DNA from: Flavobacterium piscis
GTDB lineage: Bacteria; Bacteroidota; Bacteroidia; Flavobacteriales; Flavobacteriaceae
Length of the DNA: 64,000 nt
Direction of reading: 5' to 3'
NCBI RefSeq assembly: GCF_001686925.1
Contig: NZ_LVEN01000002.1
Coordinates: 124,001-188,000 of the forward strand
The translations under genes and the position numbers were made by a program. Positions 8,624 to 16,480 of this stretch are shown here, in pieces. The notes under the pieces were generated by a model. It ran no database searches, was not told the origin of the DNA, and saw only the letters and a program-made list of their open reading frames with translations. Positions within the stretch are counted from its first letter, which is position 1; each line of letters opens with the position of its first letter.

Positions 8624-9142
8624 ATGAATAAAAAAATTAAAATTTCGATTGTAATGCTATTGGGGTGCCTGGCAATTACTTCTTGCGGAAAAAAAGAGAC
8701 TGCACCCACTGATGAATCAACAGAAATCAACAAAACTATAACTGATGAGGGGCATCCTGCAGCAGTCAGTAATGTTTTAGTTATTACAGGAAACGATGAA
8801 ATGCAGTTTAGTACCAATGAGCTAAGAGCTCAAGCCGGAAAACCAATCACTTTAACTTTAAAGCATACCGGCAAAATACCTAAACAGGCAATGGGTCATA
8901 ATGTGGTGATCTTAAAGGAAGGTATTAATGAAGCGGGTTTTGCTGTTAAAGCAGCAGCAGCTCAGGAAACGGATTATATCCCTGATTCAGAAAAAGCTTC
9001 GATTATTGCGCATACAAAATTACTGGGCGGAGGAGAACAGGATACAATTGAATTTACGATAGATAAAAAAGGAACATATAATTTTTTATGCTCATTTCCC
9101 GGGCATTATGCTATGATGAAAGGTGTTTTAATTGTTGAATAA
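8624..9142 (+). CDS. Azurin-type blue copper lipoprotein
   Basis: 172 residues. Lipobox ITSC (Cys 21) replaces the soluble periplasmic form of classical azurins, so the protein is predicted to be membrane-tethered. The cupredoxin domain (about 48-172) has all type-1 copper ligands: His92 in GHNVV, Cys156, His161 and Met165 in CSFPGHYAMMKG. It carries electrons to or from periplasmic redox enzymes such as cytochrome c peroxidase or denitrification enzymes. It sits in the Rrf2 transcript and is followed by a terminator, which ties its expression to the NO/redox regulator. Confidence 0.93.
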   Translation: MNKKIKISIVMLLGCLAITSCGKKETAPTDESTEINKTITDEGHPAAVSNVLVITGNDEMQFSTNELRAQAGKPITLTLKHTGKIPKQAMGHNVVILKEGINEAGFAVKAAAAQETDYIPDSEKASIIAHTKLLGGGEQDTIEFTIDKKGTYNFLCSFPGHYAMMKGVLIVE

Positions 9143-9150
9143 ATAAAGGA

Positions 9151-9181
9151 CTCTAATCCGCATTTTGGGTTAGGGTTTTTT
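9151..9181 (+). terminator. Terminator after azurin
   Basis: 9-bp stem with two G-U pairs (CTCTAATCC against GGGTTAGGG), 7-nt loop, followed by TTTTTTCTT. It ends the Rrf2-azurin unit. Confidence 0.75.
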
Positions 9182-9250
9182 CTTAAACTAATAAAAGATT
9201 AATTTGTCTTTTATTTAAAATTAACTACATACCAATATAAAATAATAATT

Positions 9251-9973
9251 ATGGAAAATTTAAGAGATAAAACAGTTGCAGCTTTTGTTACAGAGGACTT
9301 TAGAACAGCAGCGGTATTTTCAAAATACAAAATTGATTTTTGTTGTAAAGGACAGAAGACAATTAATGAAGTTTGCCTAAAACAAAATATAGATACAAGA
9401 GTTTTGCTTAAAAAAATCAACGAAGTTTTACTTGCTGAAGATTCAAATACTATCGATTTTAACTCGTGGCCTTTGGATTTACTGGCAGATTATATCGAAA
9501 AAACGCATCATCGTTATGTGGTAGATAAATCGGTTATTATAATACAATTTTTAAGTAAACTTTGTAATGTTCATGGAGGCAGACATCAGGAATTATTTAA
9601 GATAAATGACTTGTTTATTCAGTGTGTTAATGAATTATCACAACACATGAAAAAAGAAGAATTTATTTTGTTTCCCTTCATAAAGGACATGGTAAAAGCT
9701 ATAGGCAGAGGAGAAGCCGTAAATAAGCCAGCCTTTGGATCAGTGGCTAACCCAATTGCCACGATGATACATGAGCATGAGGTAGAGGGCGAACGATTTA
9801 ATGAAATTTCTAATCTAACGAATAATTACACTGCACCAAGCGATGGATGTACGACTTATAAGGTAACATTCGCAATGTTAAGAGAATTTGAAGAAAATCT
9901 GCATACCCATATTCATTTAGAAAATAATATATTGTTTCCTAAAGCTATAATTTTAGAAAAAGAATTTTCTTAA
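9251..9973 (+). CDS. Iron-sulfur cluster repair di-iron protein (RIC/ScdA/YtfE)
   Basis: 240 residues, the family length. The N-terminal ScdA_N domain has the redox DFCCKGQK motif (Cys31-Cys32). The following hemerythrin-like domain carries the His/Glu iron ligands (HH at 86-87, His108, HMKKEE at 132-137, IHEHE, THIHLENNILFP). RIC proteins restore Fe-S clusters after NO or peroxide damage. Its own spacer after the azurin terminator suggests a separate promoter, but the gene clearly belongs to the same stress group. Strong family match. Confidence 0.94.
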   Translation: MENLRDKTVAAFVTEDFRTAAVFSKYKIDFCCKGQKTINEVCLKQNIDTRVLLKKINEVLLAEDSNTIDFNSWPLDLLADYIEKTHHRYVVDKSVIIIQFLSKLCNVHGGRHQELFKINDLFIQCVNELSQHMKKEEFILFPFIKDMVKAIGRGEAVNKPAFGSVANPIATMIHEHEVEGERFNEISNLTNNYTAPSDGCTTYKVTFAMLREFEENLHTHIHLENNILFPKAIILEKEFS

Positions 9974-9985
9974 AATAGTTTTTTT

Positions 9986-10034
9986 ACTAAAAATGCACTT
10001 AAAGATTATTATATTCTTTCGGTGCATTTTTAGT
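9986..10034 (+). terminator. Terminator after the RIC gene
   Basis: Outer 13-bp arms ACTAAAAATGCAC / GTGCATTTTTAGT with a second inner AAAGA/TCTTT pairing. T-rich on the 3' arm. Confidence 0.65.
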
Positions 10035-10084
10035 GCTTAAAAGCGATTTAAGCTTTTCTGAAATATTTTTAATCTTGTTAAAAA

Positions 10085-11311
10085 ATGAAATACCCAACTA
10101 AAATAAGCGTGCTAAAAAGCTGGATAATAGTTTGTTTTTTTAATTTTCTGATAGCCTCACTTATGGGGTTGTTGATGCGTTTTCTTTACTTATTTCCTGT
10201 AGCAAGTGTCAACTACAGTTTTTTGCTACACGCTCATTCTCATGTCGCTATGTTAGGGTGGACTTATTTGATGATTTATGTTTTAATCGTTTACTTTTTT
10301 ATTCCAAAACATAAGAGCATTAAACCAATTTACAATCAATTATTTTGGCTTACTGAATTTTCGGTAATAGGTATGATGATTGCTTTTCCTGTTCAGGGAT
10401 ATGCCTTGTTTTCTATCCTGTTTTCGACATTGCATATTTTATTAAGTTATATTTTTTGTTGGCTGGTATGGCGGGATTGCTGTAAAGGCAAAAGAATGAA
10501 CAAAAAGATATTATTAGCAGCCATTTTGTTCATGATATTTTCTACTATCGGAATTTGGTGTTTAGGGCCAATAATAAGTTTAGTGGGTAAACAGAGCGTT
10601 TTTTATCAAATTGCAATTCAGTTTTTTCTTCACTTTCAATTCAACGGATGGTTTCTATTTGCTGTTTTGGCTCTGTTTTTAAAACAATTTAAAAATGAAG
10701 TAGAAAAAAGTCATTTTAAAGTGTTTTTTATTTTGCTTATCGTCTCAACAATTGCAACCGTTGCATTTCCGGTAAGTTGGTATGTAAGGAATAGTTTAAT
10801 AGGTTATAGTAATGGTATTGGTGTAGTGTTACAGCTTTTTGCTTTTTTGTATTTTTATAAAATGCTAAAGCCGCAAGTTTTTGGTTTTAAAGCTGCTTTG
10901 AGTGGTACGGCAAAAATGGTATATAGTTTAGCGATTTGTTCCTTATTTCTTAAAATTATTTTTCAGTTAATGCTTCTTGTTCCTGATATAGCTTCATCTT
11001 CGCACCAAATTAGAGGACTTGTAATTGGTTTTATTCATTTGACTACTTTAGGAATTATTACTGGATTTTTGTTTGGAATTTTATTTCAGAATAAATTACT
11101 TTCAGGTAATTCGACTTTAATTCGGTCAGGAGTAAAATGTTTTGTTTTGGGCTATATTTTTACAGAGATATTATTGTTTGTTCAGGGAGCGCTTTTTTAT
11201 TTTAATAAAGGAGTATTGTCATGGTATTATGAAGCTATTTTTGTAACCAGTGTATTGATTGTTGCAGGTTTGATTTTGATGATTATATCAGAACTTAAAA
11301 TAAAAAAATAA
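10085..11311 (+). CDS. Polytopic membrane protein, heme-copper-oxidase subunit I-like / NO-associated
   Basis: 408 residues with about 12 membrane helices. Histidines sit in or beside helices: LLHAHSHVAMLGW (near 47-59), FFLHFQFNGWF (near 181-191) and IGFIHLTTLG (near 313-322). This pattern resembles heme-ligand placement in heme-copper oxidase subunit I-like and NnrS-like proteins that occur next to NO-stress genes. There is no full canonical catalytic motif set that I can identify, so I do not call it an oxidase or NO reductase. Its place after azurin and RIC supports an NO-related role; this is inference. Confidence 0.6.
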   Translation: MKYPTKISVLKSWIIVCFFNFLIASLMGLLMRFLYLFPVASVNYSFLLHAHSHVAMLGWTYLMIYVLIVYFFIPKHKSIKPIYNQLFWLTEFSVIGMMIAFPVQGYALFSILFSTLHILLSYIFCWLVWRDCCKGKRMNKKILLAAILFMIFSTIGIWCLGPIISLVGKQSVFYQIAIQFFLHFQFNGWFLFAVLALFLKQFKNEVEKSHFKVFFILLIVSTIATVAFPVSWYVRNSLIGYSNGIGVVLQLFAFLYFYKMLKPQVFGFKAALSGTAKMVYSLAICSLFLKIIFQLMLLVPDIASSSHQIRGLVIGFIHLTTLGIITGFLFGILFQNKLLSGNSTLIRSGVKCFVLGYIFTEILLFVQGALFYFNKGVLSWYYEAIFVTSVLIVAGLILMIISELKIKK

Positions 11312-11693
11312 GGGCGATTAATTAAAATCACCCTTATTCTTACTAATGAATCAATCTATTTAAATGCGTAATTTTTAGTTTATGGTTGTTGTTAATTGTT
11401 GCTAAATAATATTTGATTAAAATCAATTTTGATTTGTTTTTAATACACAGTAAAAGTAAGGGGTGAATTGGTCTTTTATAATGATAAAAATCATGTTACA
11501 TAAAATATTCCATTAAATTTAAATTAAGCTTAATTCTAAATCAGCATATACTCAGGAAGTGTTATAAATAAATAGGGCTTGATAGTTGCAATCTGATTAT
11601 TTTTAATAAAAATAAGAGGCAAACTCGATTTTAGAATAATAATCATTATTTTTGCACCCTGTTAAAAGAAAATTATTACTTCAAAATATATTT
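11312..11693 (+). promoter_or_regulatory. 382-nt spacer: terminator and -7 element for the acyltransferase gene
   Basis: An imperfect hairpin at about 11309-11340 (ATAAGGGCGATT against AATCACCCTTAT, one mismatch) overlaps the preceding stop and probably terminates it. TATTTTTG at 11647-11654 matches TAnnTTTG and places transcription start near 11661, before the ATG at 11694. No -33 TTG is evident. The remaining ~300 nt is AT-rich with no ORF or repeat that I can support. Confidence 0.5.
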
Positions 11694-12956
11694 ATGGTAA
11701 AAGATTTATTCGAAAGAATTCAGAACAATAAAGGACCACTAGGAAAATGGGCTTCACAAGCTGAGGGGTATTTTGTATTCCCTAAATTAGAAGGGGAACT
11801 TGGTCCAAGAATGAAATTTGGCGGAAAAGATATTTTAAATTGGAGTTTGAATGACTATTTAGGTCTTGCGAATCATCCAGAGGTTCGTCAGGCAGATATT
11901 GATGCTGCAACTCAGTTTGGTGCAGCTTACCCGATGGGCGCCCGTATGATGTCAGGACATACTAAATATCATGAGCAATTAGAAAACGAATTAGCTGAGT
12001 TTGTAATGAAACCGGCTGCATATTTATTGAATTTTGGTTATCAGGGAATGGTGTCTATTATTGATGCTTTGGTGACTAAAAATGACATTATAGTTTACGA
12101 TGTAGATTCTCACGCTTGTATCATTGATGGTGTTCGTTTGCATATGGGTAAACGTTTTACTTACAAGCACAATGATCTTGAAAGTATGGAGAAAAACCTG
12201 CAGCGTGCTACCAAAATGGCAACAGAAACAGGCGGAGGTATTTTATTTATTACCGAAGGTGTTTTTGGAATGAGAGGGCAACAAGGTAAATTAAAAGAAA
12301 TTGTTGCTTTAAAAGAAAAATATAATTTCCGTTTATTAGTAGATGATGCACACGGTTTTGGAACTCTTGGTAAAACAGGAGCCGGAGCAGGTGAAGAGCA
12401 GGGAGTTCAGGATGGTATTGATGTTTACTTCTCGACTTTTGCAAAATCAATGGCAAATATTGGTGCTTTTGTAGCTGCTGATCAGGATATTATTGATTAT
12501 TTAAAATATAATTTACGTTCTCAGATGTTTGCAAAAGCATTACCAATGATTCAAACAATTGGTTCTTTGAAACGTTTAGAATTATTGCGTAATCATCCTG
12601 AATTGAAAGATAAACTTTGGGAAAATGTAAATGCATTACAAAACGGTTTGCGTTCAAGAAACTTTAATATTGGAGATACAAACACTTGCGTAACACCTGT
12701 TTATTTACAAGGAAGTGTTCCGGAAGCAATGGTGATGGTAAATGATTTAAGAGAAAACTACGGTATTTTCTTATCGATTGTAATTTATCCGGTAATCCCG
12801 AAAGGAATTATTTTGTTGAGAATGATTCCAACAACTTCACATACTCTAGCTGATATCGATGAAACGTTAACAGCATTTGAAGCAATTCGTGAAAAATTGG
12901 AAAACGGTACTTACAAAGAAATTGCAAGCAGAACTACAGTAGATTTAGACGCTTAA
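11694..12956 (+). CDS. Alpha-oxoamine synthase: serine palmitoyltransferase or cysteate acyltransferase type
   Basis: 420 residues from the ATG at 11694. A TTG 42 nt upstream keeps the frame open but lies inside the predicted -7 promoter element, so it is rejected. The protein is a PLP fold-type I acyl-CoA:amino acid condensing enzyme: SLNDYLGLANHP, HTKYHEQLE, the VDDAHGFGTLG aspartate motif and Schiff-base Lys251 in TFAKSMANIGAF. Bacteroidota use such enzymes for sphingolipids (serine) or sulfonolipids/capnine (cysteate), the latter linked to gliding. The two cannot be separated by eye. It is monocistronic, ending in a strong terminator. Confidence 0.85.
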   Translation: MVKDLFERIQNNKGPLGKWASQAEGYFVFPKLEGELGPRMKFGGKDILNWSLNDYLGLANHPEVRQADIDAATQFGAAYPMGARMMSGHTKYHEQLENELAEFVMKPAAYLLNFGYQGMVSIIDALVTKNDIIVYDVDSHACIIDGVRLHMGKRFTYKHNDLESMEKNLQRATKMATETGGGILFITEGVFGMRGQQGKLKEIVALKEKYNFRLLVDDAHGFGTLGKTGAGAGEEQGVQDGIDVYFSTFAKSMANIGAFVAADQDIIDYLKYNLRSQMFAKALPMIQTIGSLKRLELLRNHPELKDKLWENVNALQNGLRSRNFNIGDTNTCVTPVYLQGSVPEAMVMVNDLRENYGIFLSIVIYPVIPKGIILLRMIPTTSHTLADIDETLTAFEAIREKLENGTYKEIASRTTVDLDA

Positions 12957-12991
12957 TTTCTAAAAATAGATTCCTAATATGGGAATTATGT

Positions 12992-13027
12992 AAAAAAATC
13001 CATTCGTTATGCGAATGGATTTTTTTT
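12992..13027 (+). terminator. Terminator after the oxoamine synthase
   Basis: Nine-bp ATCCATTCG/CGAATGGAT core extended by a 7-A/7-T pairing, loop of 5 nt, followed by more T. Nearly the same hairpin sequence recurs at 13575-13608. Confidence 0.88.
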
Positions 13028-13070
13028 ATTTACAGTAATTTTATATCAACTAATTATTAAAACAAAAAAC

Positions 13071-13550
13071 ATGAAGAAAATACTAGCCTTTACCATTATT
13101 ACTTTAAGTGTTTTTGCTTCTTGTAAAAAAGATCAAGTTGCAGAACCGGTAGAAATTACACCAAAAGCACCAAAAGAAGCCCAAATTGTTGAGTCATCAG
13201 GAGATCAATGTTATGCGTCGACAGGTGCTAGTAAAATTGAACTGAGTTATAATGTGAACTCACATCAGGAAGTAAATGGAAAATTAAGCTATAATATAGC
13301 TGGGAAGGATAAAAATGAAGGAACTTTGATAGGGAATATGAAAGGTGATACGTTAATTGCGGATTATACTTTTATGTCAGAAGGTGTTTCATCTATCAGA
13401 GAAGTTGCTTTTATTGAAAGAGAAGGAATTCTTTACGAAGGATATGGTGATGTTGTAGAAGCAAATGGTAAAGTTTCGTTTAAAGATAAAAAACTACTAA
13501 AATTTGATCAAAAAAATACATTAACAAAAGTTGATTGTAAAGCAGAATAA
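13071..13550 (+). CDS. Hypothetical lipoprotein
   Basis: 159 residues with a signal sequence and lipobox VFASC (Cys 18), then a Lys/Pro/Glu-rich linker to about residue 42. The remaining domain is beta-rich (alternating SKIELSYNV, GKLSYNIAG, GTLIGNMKGDTLIADYTF), resembling small Bacteroidota lipoproteins of unknown function. It lies between two nearly identical hairpin terminators and is thus an independent transcript. No family recognised. Confidence 0.72.
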   Translation: MKKILAFTIITLSVFASCKKDQVAEPVEITPKAPKEAQIVESSGDQCYASTGASKIELSYNVNSHQEVNGKLSYNIAGKDKNEGTLIGNMKGDTLIADYTFMSEGVSSIREVAFIEREGILYEGYGDVVEANGKVSFKDKKLLKFDQKNTLTKVDCKAE

Positions 13551-13574
13551 GCTTTTATTCTGCTATTATTTAAA

Positions 13575-13608
13575 AAAAAATCCATTCTTTGGGGAGAATG
13601 GATTTTTT
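13575..13608. terminator. Terminator between lipoprotein and zinc-ribbon genes
   Basis: 14-bp stem AAAAAATCCATTCT / AGAATGGATTTTTT with a 6-nt loop. A-run and T-run on the two sides allow use from both strands, fitting its position between convergent genes. The core ATCCATTC is the same as in the terminator at 12992. Confidence 0.85.
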
Positions 13609-13618
13609 AATTTTTATA

Positions 13619-13822
13619 CTATTGCTGTGATTTTAATTGATCGATATAATCACTTGAATTGCCGTTCCAATAACATTTTTTGCATCGGACATTTGCAAAC
13701 TCATGCTGGCAATTTGTATATCCGTACAATGCACTTGCGCATTCAGGACATAAATATTCCATGGCAGAAGATTGTTTATAAAACTCACTTTTGCATTCAC
13801 TACAAATTCCAATGGTTAACAT
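13619..13822 (-). CDS. Small double zinc-ribbon protein
   Basis: 67 residues with two Cys pairs typical of a zinc ribbon, CSEC (8-11) and CPEC (25-28), then a second Cys/His set (NCQHEF and CKKC). This arrangement is very unlikely by chance and prefers this frame over the opposite-strand 103-codon reading frame that covers it. The ATG at 13822 directly precedes LTIGICSEC. It is convergent with the lipoprotein and just downstream of the GNAT gene on the same strand (48 nt). Function unknown; probably a metal-binding adaptor. Confidence 0.68.
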   Translation of the reverse strand: MLTIGICSECKSEFYKQSSAMEYLCPECASALYGYTNCQHEFANVRCKKCYWNGNSSDYIDQLKSQQ

Positions 13823-13870
13823 TTACTATTTTTAATGTTTAAACTGAAAATGGCTAATGAAAATTGAATA

Positions 13871-14992
13871 CTAAAGATATTTCAGGTATGTTTTTCTCTG
13901 ACAATGAATTTTTGGATCAAAATTCTTCCATAACAAATGTATGGCTGTGTTTTCGGCTAATTCAGGAGTTCTGATGCAATTTTGAATTCCTTTTTCTGAG
14001 AATGTTCTATAATATTCATCAAAAATAATGGCTGTAACTCCCTTGTTTTGGTAATCAGGATGAACTCCAATAAGGTAAAAAACAACGTCTTTACTTTGTT
14101 TTCTTGCTTTTAGTAAGTGAATAAATCCAAACGGAAATAGTTTTCCTTTTGCTTTTTGCAAAGCCTCAGAAAAACTAGGCATTACAATGCTAAAGGCAAC
14201 AAGTTTATCGTCTTTATCTACCACAAATTTAATATACTCGGGATTGATAAAGCTGATGTATTTCTTCTTAAAATATTCTTTCTGAACATCTGATATCGCT
14301 ACGAAAGAAGCCAGTTTAGCATACGATTCATTAAACAAATCAAACATTTTATCCACATGTGGCATAATGTCTTTTGTCTTGGTAAATGTTAATGATCTTA
14401 GACCGTATCTTTTTTTGATTAATTCCTGTGCTTTGAGAAAAAATTCAGGTTTAACATTCGAAAAAGGAAAAATACTTTCAATATATTCCTTTTCTACCTG
14501 AAAACCCAATTGTTCAAAATGAGTGACATAATAAGGATTATTGTACCAGGTGATCATGGTTCCCATTTGGTCGTAACCTTCTGTAAGAACACCAACTTTG
14601 TCCAGGTTAGAAAAACCCATTGGTCCTTCGGCATGTTCCAGCTGATGTTGTCTTCCTAACTCGTATACTTTTTCTAATAAGGCCTTTGTTACTTCGATAT
14701 CATCGATAACATCAAACCATCCAAAACGTACTTTTCTTTTGTGCTGATTATTTACCTCAGACCAGTTGATGATTGCTGTAATTCTTCCAACAATTTGATT
14801 GTCTTTGTATGCCAGATAAAAATAGGCTTCGGCGTTTTCAAAAGCAGGATTTTTTGTTTTATCAAAAGATTCTAATTCGTCTGCAATAATAGGTGGAACC
14901 CAATACGGATTGTCTTTATAGAGAGAAAACGGAAATTTGACATAATCAGTTAGTTCCTTTTTTGTTTTGGCTTCTTTAATTGTAATCATCAA
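13871..14992 (-). CDS. GNAT-superfamily N-acetyltransferase-like protein
   Basis: 373 residues. An N-terminal segment (YVKFPFSLYKDNPYWVPP, about 17-35) and the AYKDNQIVGRITAIIN strand-turn-strand resemble long GNAT proteins of the YghO type found next to lipid genes. A second GNAT-like half (KLVAFSIVMPSF, VVFYLIGVHPDYQNKGVTAIIF) carries the acetyl-CoA binding loop Q-N-K-G-V. Substrate unknown. The proximity to the oxoamine synthase may reflect a shared role in sphingolipid/sulfonolipid metabolism, but this is only context. Start ATG 14992 (Met-Met). Confidence 0.75.
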   Translation of the reverse strand: MMITIKEAKTKKELTDYVKFPFSLYKDNPYWVPPIIADELESFDKTKNPAFENAEAYFYLAYKDNQIVGRITAIINWSEVNNQHKRKVRFGWFDVIDDIEVTKALLEKVYELGRQHQLEHAEGPMGFSNLDKVGVLTEGYDQMGTMITWYNNPYYVTHFEQLGFQVEKEYIESIFPFSNVKPEFFLKAQELIKKRYGLRSLTFTKTKDIMPHVDKMFDLFNESYAKLASFVAISDVQKEYFKKKYISFINPEYIKFVVDKDDKLVAFSIVMPSFSEALQKAKGKLFPFGFIHLLKARKQSKDVVFYLIGVHPDYQNKGVTAIIFDEYYRTFSEKGIQNCIRTPELAENTAIHLLWKNFDPKIHCQRKTYLKYL

Positions 14993-15041
14993 GATTGAGT
15001 ATGTAAATTGTCTCTTTGTAGAGAGAAGTTGTTATTAAAAT

Positions 15042-16019
15042 TTATTCGTATTTCGATTTACGCTTTCTTTCTTTTGCCTGATAATCGATTTCTCTTTGTT
15101 CCATCTGGTTATCCTTGTTCTTTTTTGCTTTTTCTCTGCCTTTAAACTCCATTTGCTTTTCTTTATAACTTCCGTCATAACGCCATGAAACACCAACTCC
15201 TCCGTATAATACCGAAGGTGTGTTTTTGAAATTGGTACTAACAGAAGCATCAACCTGAAGATTAGAATTGATTAAGTAGGCAGCTCCGCCACGAACAATT
15301 GCATCGCTATAGAAATCGCTTTTATAGCCTTGGTTTTCAACAAAACCCGACCATTTGTCATTAAATCCGTGGGTTAATGTTAACACATAACCATAACTAG
15401 GGTAGTCTGTTGTAATGTAATCGGCAATAATATTGGTTACAAAAACCCATTTTCCTCCTCCAAATAAATTTTGCGTAATCAAAGCCACTTTAGGGGATAT
15501 AGCAGATTGCGGCGAAAAGTAATATGGATTATCAGCACCCGTAAAATTGGCTCCTGCAAAAATAGAAACTGCTGGAATTAATTCGCGCCAGTTAAAACTA
15601 TGATTGGCTTTGTAGCTATAAATATTAGCCTCTTTTTTGTAGTTTTGATAAGGATCGTAAATTAAATATTTTGCTCCTAAAACGGTTTGCCTGAAATTAT
15701 TCTTTTTGTAACTGGTGTATGGAGTATCAAAATTTTCCATTTGGTATTGTATGTCCAGAATAAGCTCTAATTTTTCTAAAAACGCACCATAGCGCAAAGT
15801 TAAATCTGTACCAAAACCGCTTGCATCATAATCTAATAAATCATGTTTTTCTTTGATGCCGTAAACACCCAATTCTGCCTGAATTACAGATTTCCCTACT
15901 GCATATGCAGACATCGTTTCGCCAGGGCGATTAGAGTTAATAACATCAGTATATTGCGCAAAAAATAATTGAGGAACAAAACAAAGAGCTGCAATAAATA
16001 AGTTTTTATTTTTTAACAT
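15042..16019 (-). CDS. Outer-membrane beta-barrel, phenol MetA-pathway transporter-like
   Basis: 325 residues with a signal peptide (about 1-21, ending FFAQ). The body is a series of amphipathic strands with the opening SNRPGETMSAYAVGKSVIQAELG, which is typical of the MetA-like transporter/outer-membrane family (PF13557). The C-terminal ~45 residues are highly charged (Lys/Glu/Arg/Gln) and follow the last strand GGVGVSWRYDGS, so they form an unusual polar tail. Role not known; in Bacteroidota this family is widespread without phenol degradation. It lies 49 nt upstream of the GNAT gene on the same strand. Confidence 0.72.
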   Translation of the reverse strand: MLKNKNLFIAALCFVPQLFFAQYTDVINSNRPGETMSAYAVGKSVIQAELGVYGIKEKHDLLDYDASGFGTDLTLRYGAFLEKLELILDIQYQMENFDTPYTSYKKNNFRQTVLGAKYLIYDPYQNYKKEANIYSYKANHSFNWRELIPAVSIFAGANFTGADNPYYFSPQSAISPKVALITQNLFGGGKWVFVTNIIADYITTDYPSYGYVLTLTHGFNDKWSGFVENQGYKSDFYSDAIVRGGAAYLINSNLQVDASVSTNFKNTPSVLYGGVGVSWRYDGSYKEKQMEFKGREKAKKNKDNQMEQREIDYQAKERKRKSKYE

Positions 16020-16138
16020 AAATGTGTTTTTGGATTAAAAAGTAATAACGCATTTCAAATGTACTATATTTTATTATTTATTTAAGATTGATATTTTAAT
16101 TTTAAACAATGGATTTATTAATTTTGGAAAAAAATTAT

Positions 16139-16429
16139 ATGATCATGCAAGAAGCATCTTTTACAAATTTGTTTAAAACGATAATGTGGATTATTGCGTT
16201 TTATTATATTTTTAAATTTTTAGCCAAAATCTTTTTACCTGTTTTGGTGAAAAAAGCGGTTGAAAAAGCAGGGGAGAATTTTCAGAGACAACAACAATAT
16301 AGTCAGGGAACTACATGGCAAAAAACACCTATTAATAATGATGAAATCATTATCGATACGGCCAATGCAAAAAAACCGCGCGAAACCAAAAAGGTGGGCG
16401 ATTATGTTGATTACGAAGAAATAGATTAA
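16139..16429 (+). CDS. DUF4834 family small membrane protein
   Basis: 96 residues from the ATG at 16139 (a further ATG is at 16145). A longer start at 16109 exists, but TAATTTTG at 16119-16126 matches the -7 promoter motif and would lie inside that extension, so I prefer the internal start. One or two hydrophobic helices (about 10-42) are followed by a polar tail with GDYVDYEEID, characteristic of DUF4834. It precedes YfhO by 51 nt and is likely co-transcribed. Function unknown. Confidence 0.7.
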   Translation: MIMQEASFTNLFKTIMWIIAFYYIFKFLAKIFLPVLVKKAVEKAGENFQRQQQYSQGTTWQKTPINNDEIIIDTANAKKPRETKKVGDYVDYEEID

Positions 16430-16480
16430 GTTTGCGTCCTAGAGTTGTAGGATGCATCATTTAACCCAAACCAGTCTAAA

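Noticed and set aside
13531..13842. 103-codon plus-strand ORF
   Set aside because: It runs through the terminator at 13575 and antisense to the Cys-patterned zinc-ribbon gene; no domain and no start context.
15035..15253. 72-codon minus-strand ORF
   Set aside because: Shadow frame in the charged tail of the outer-membrane protein gene.
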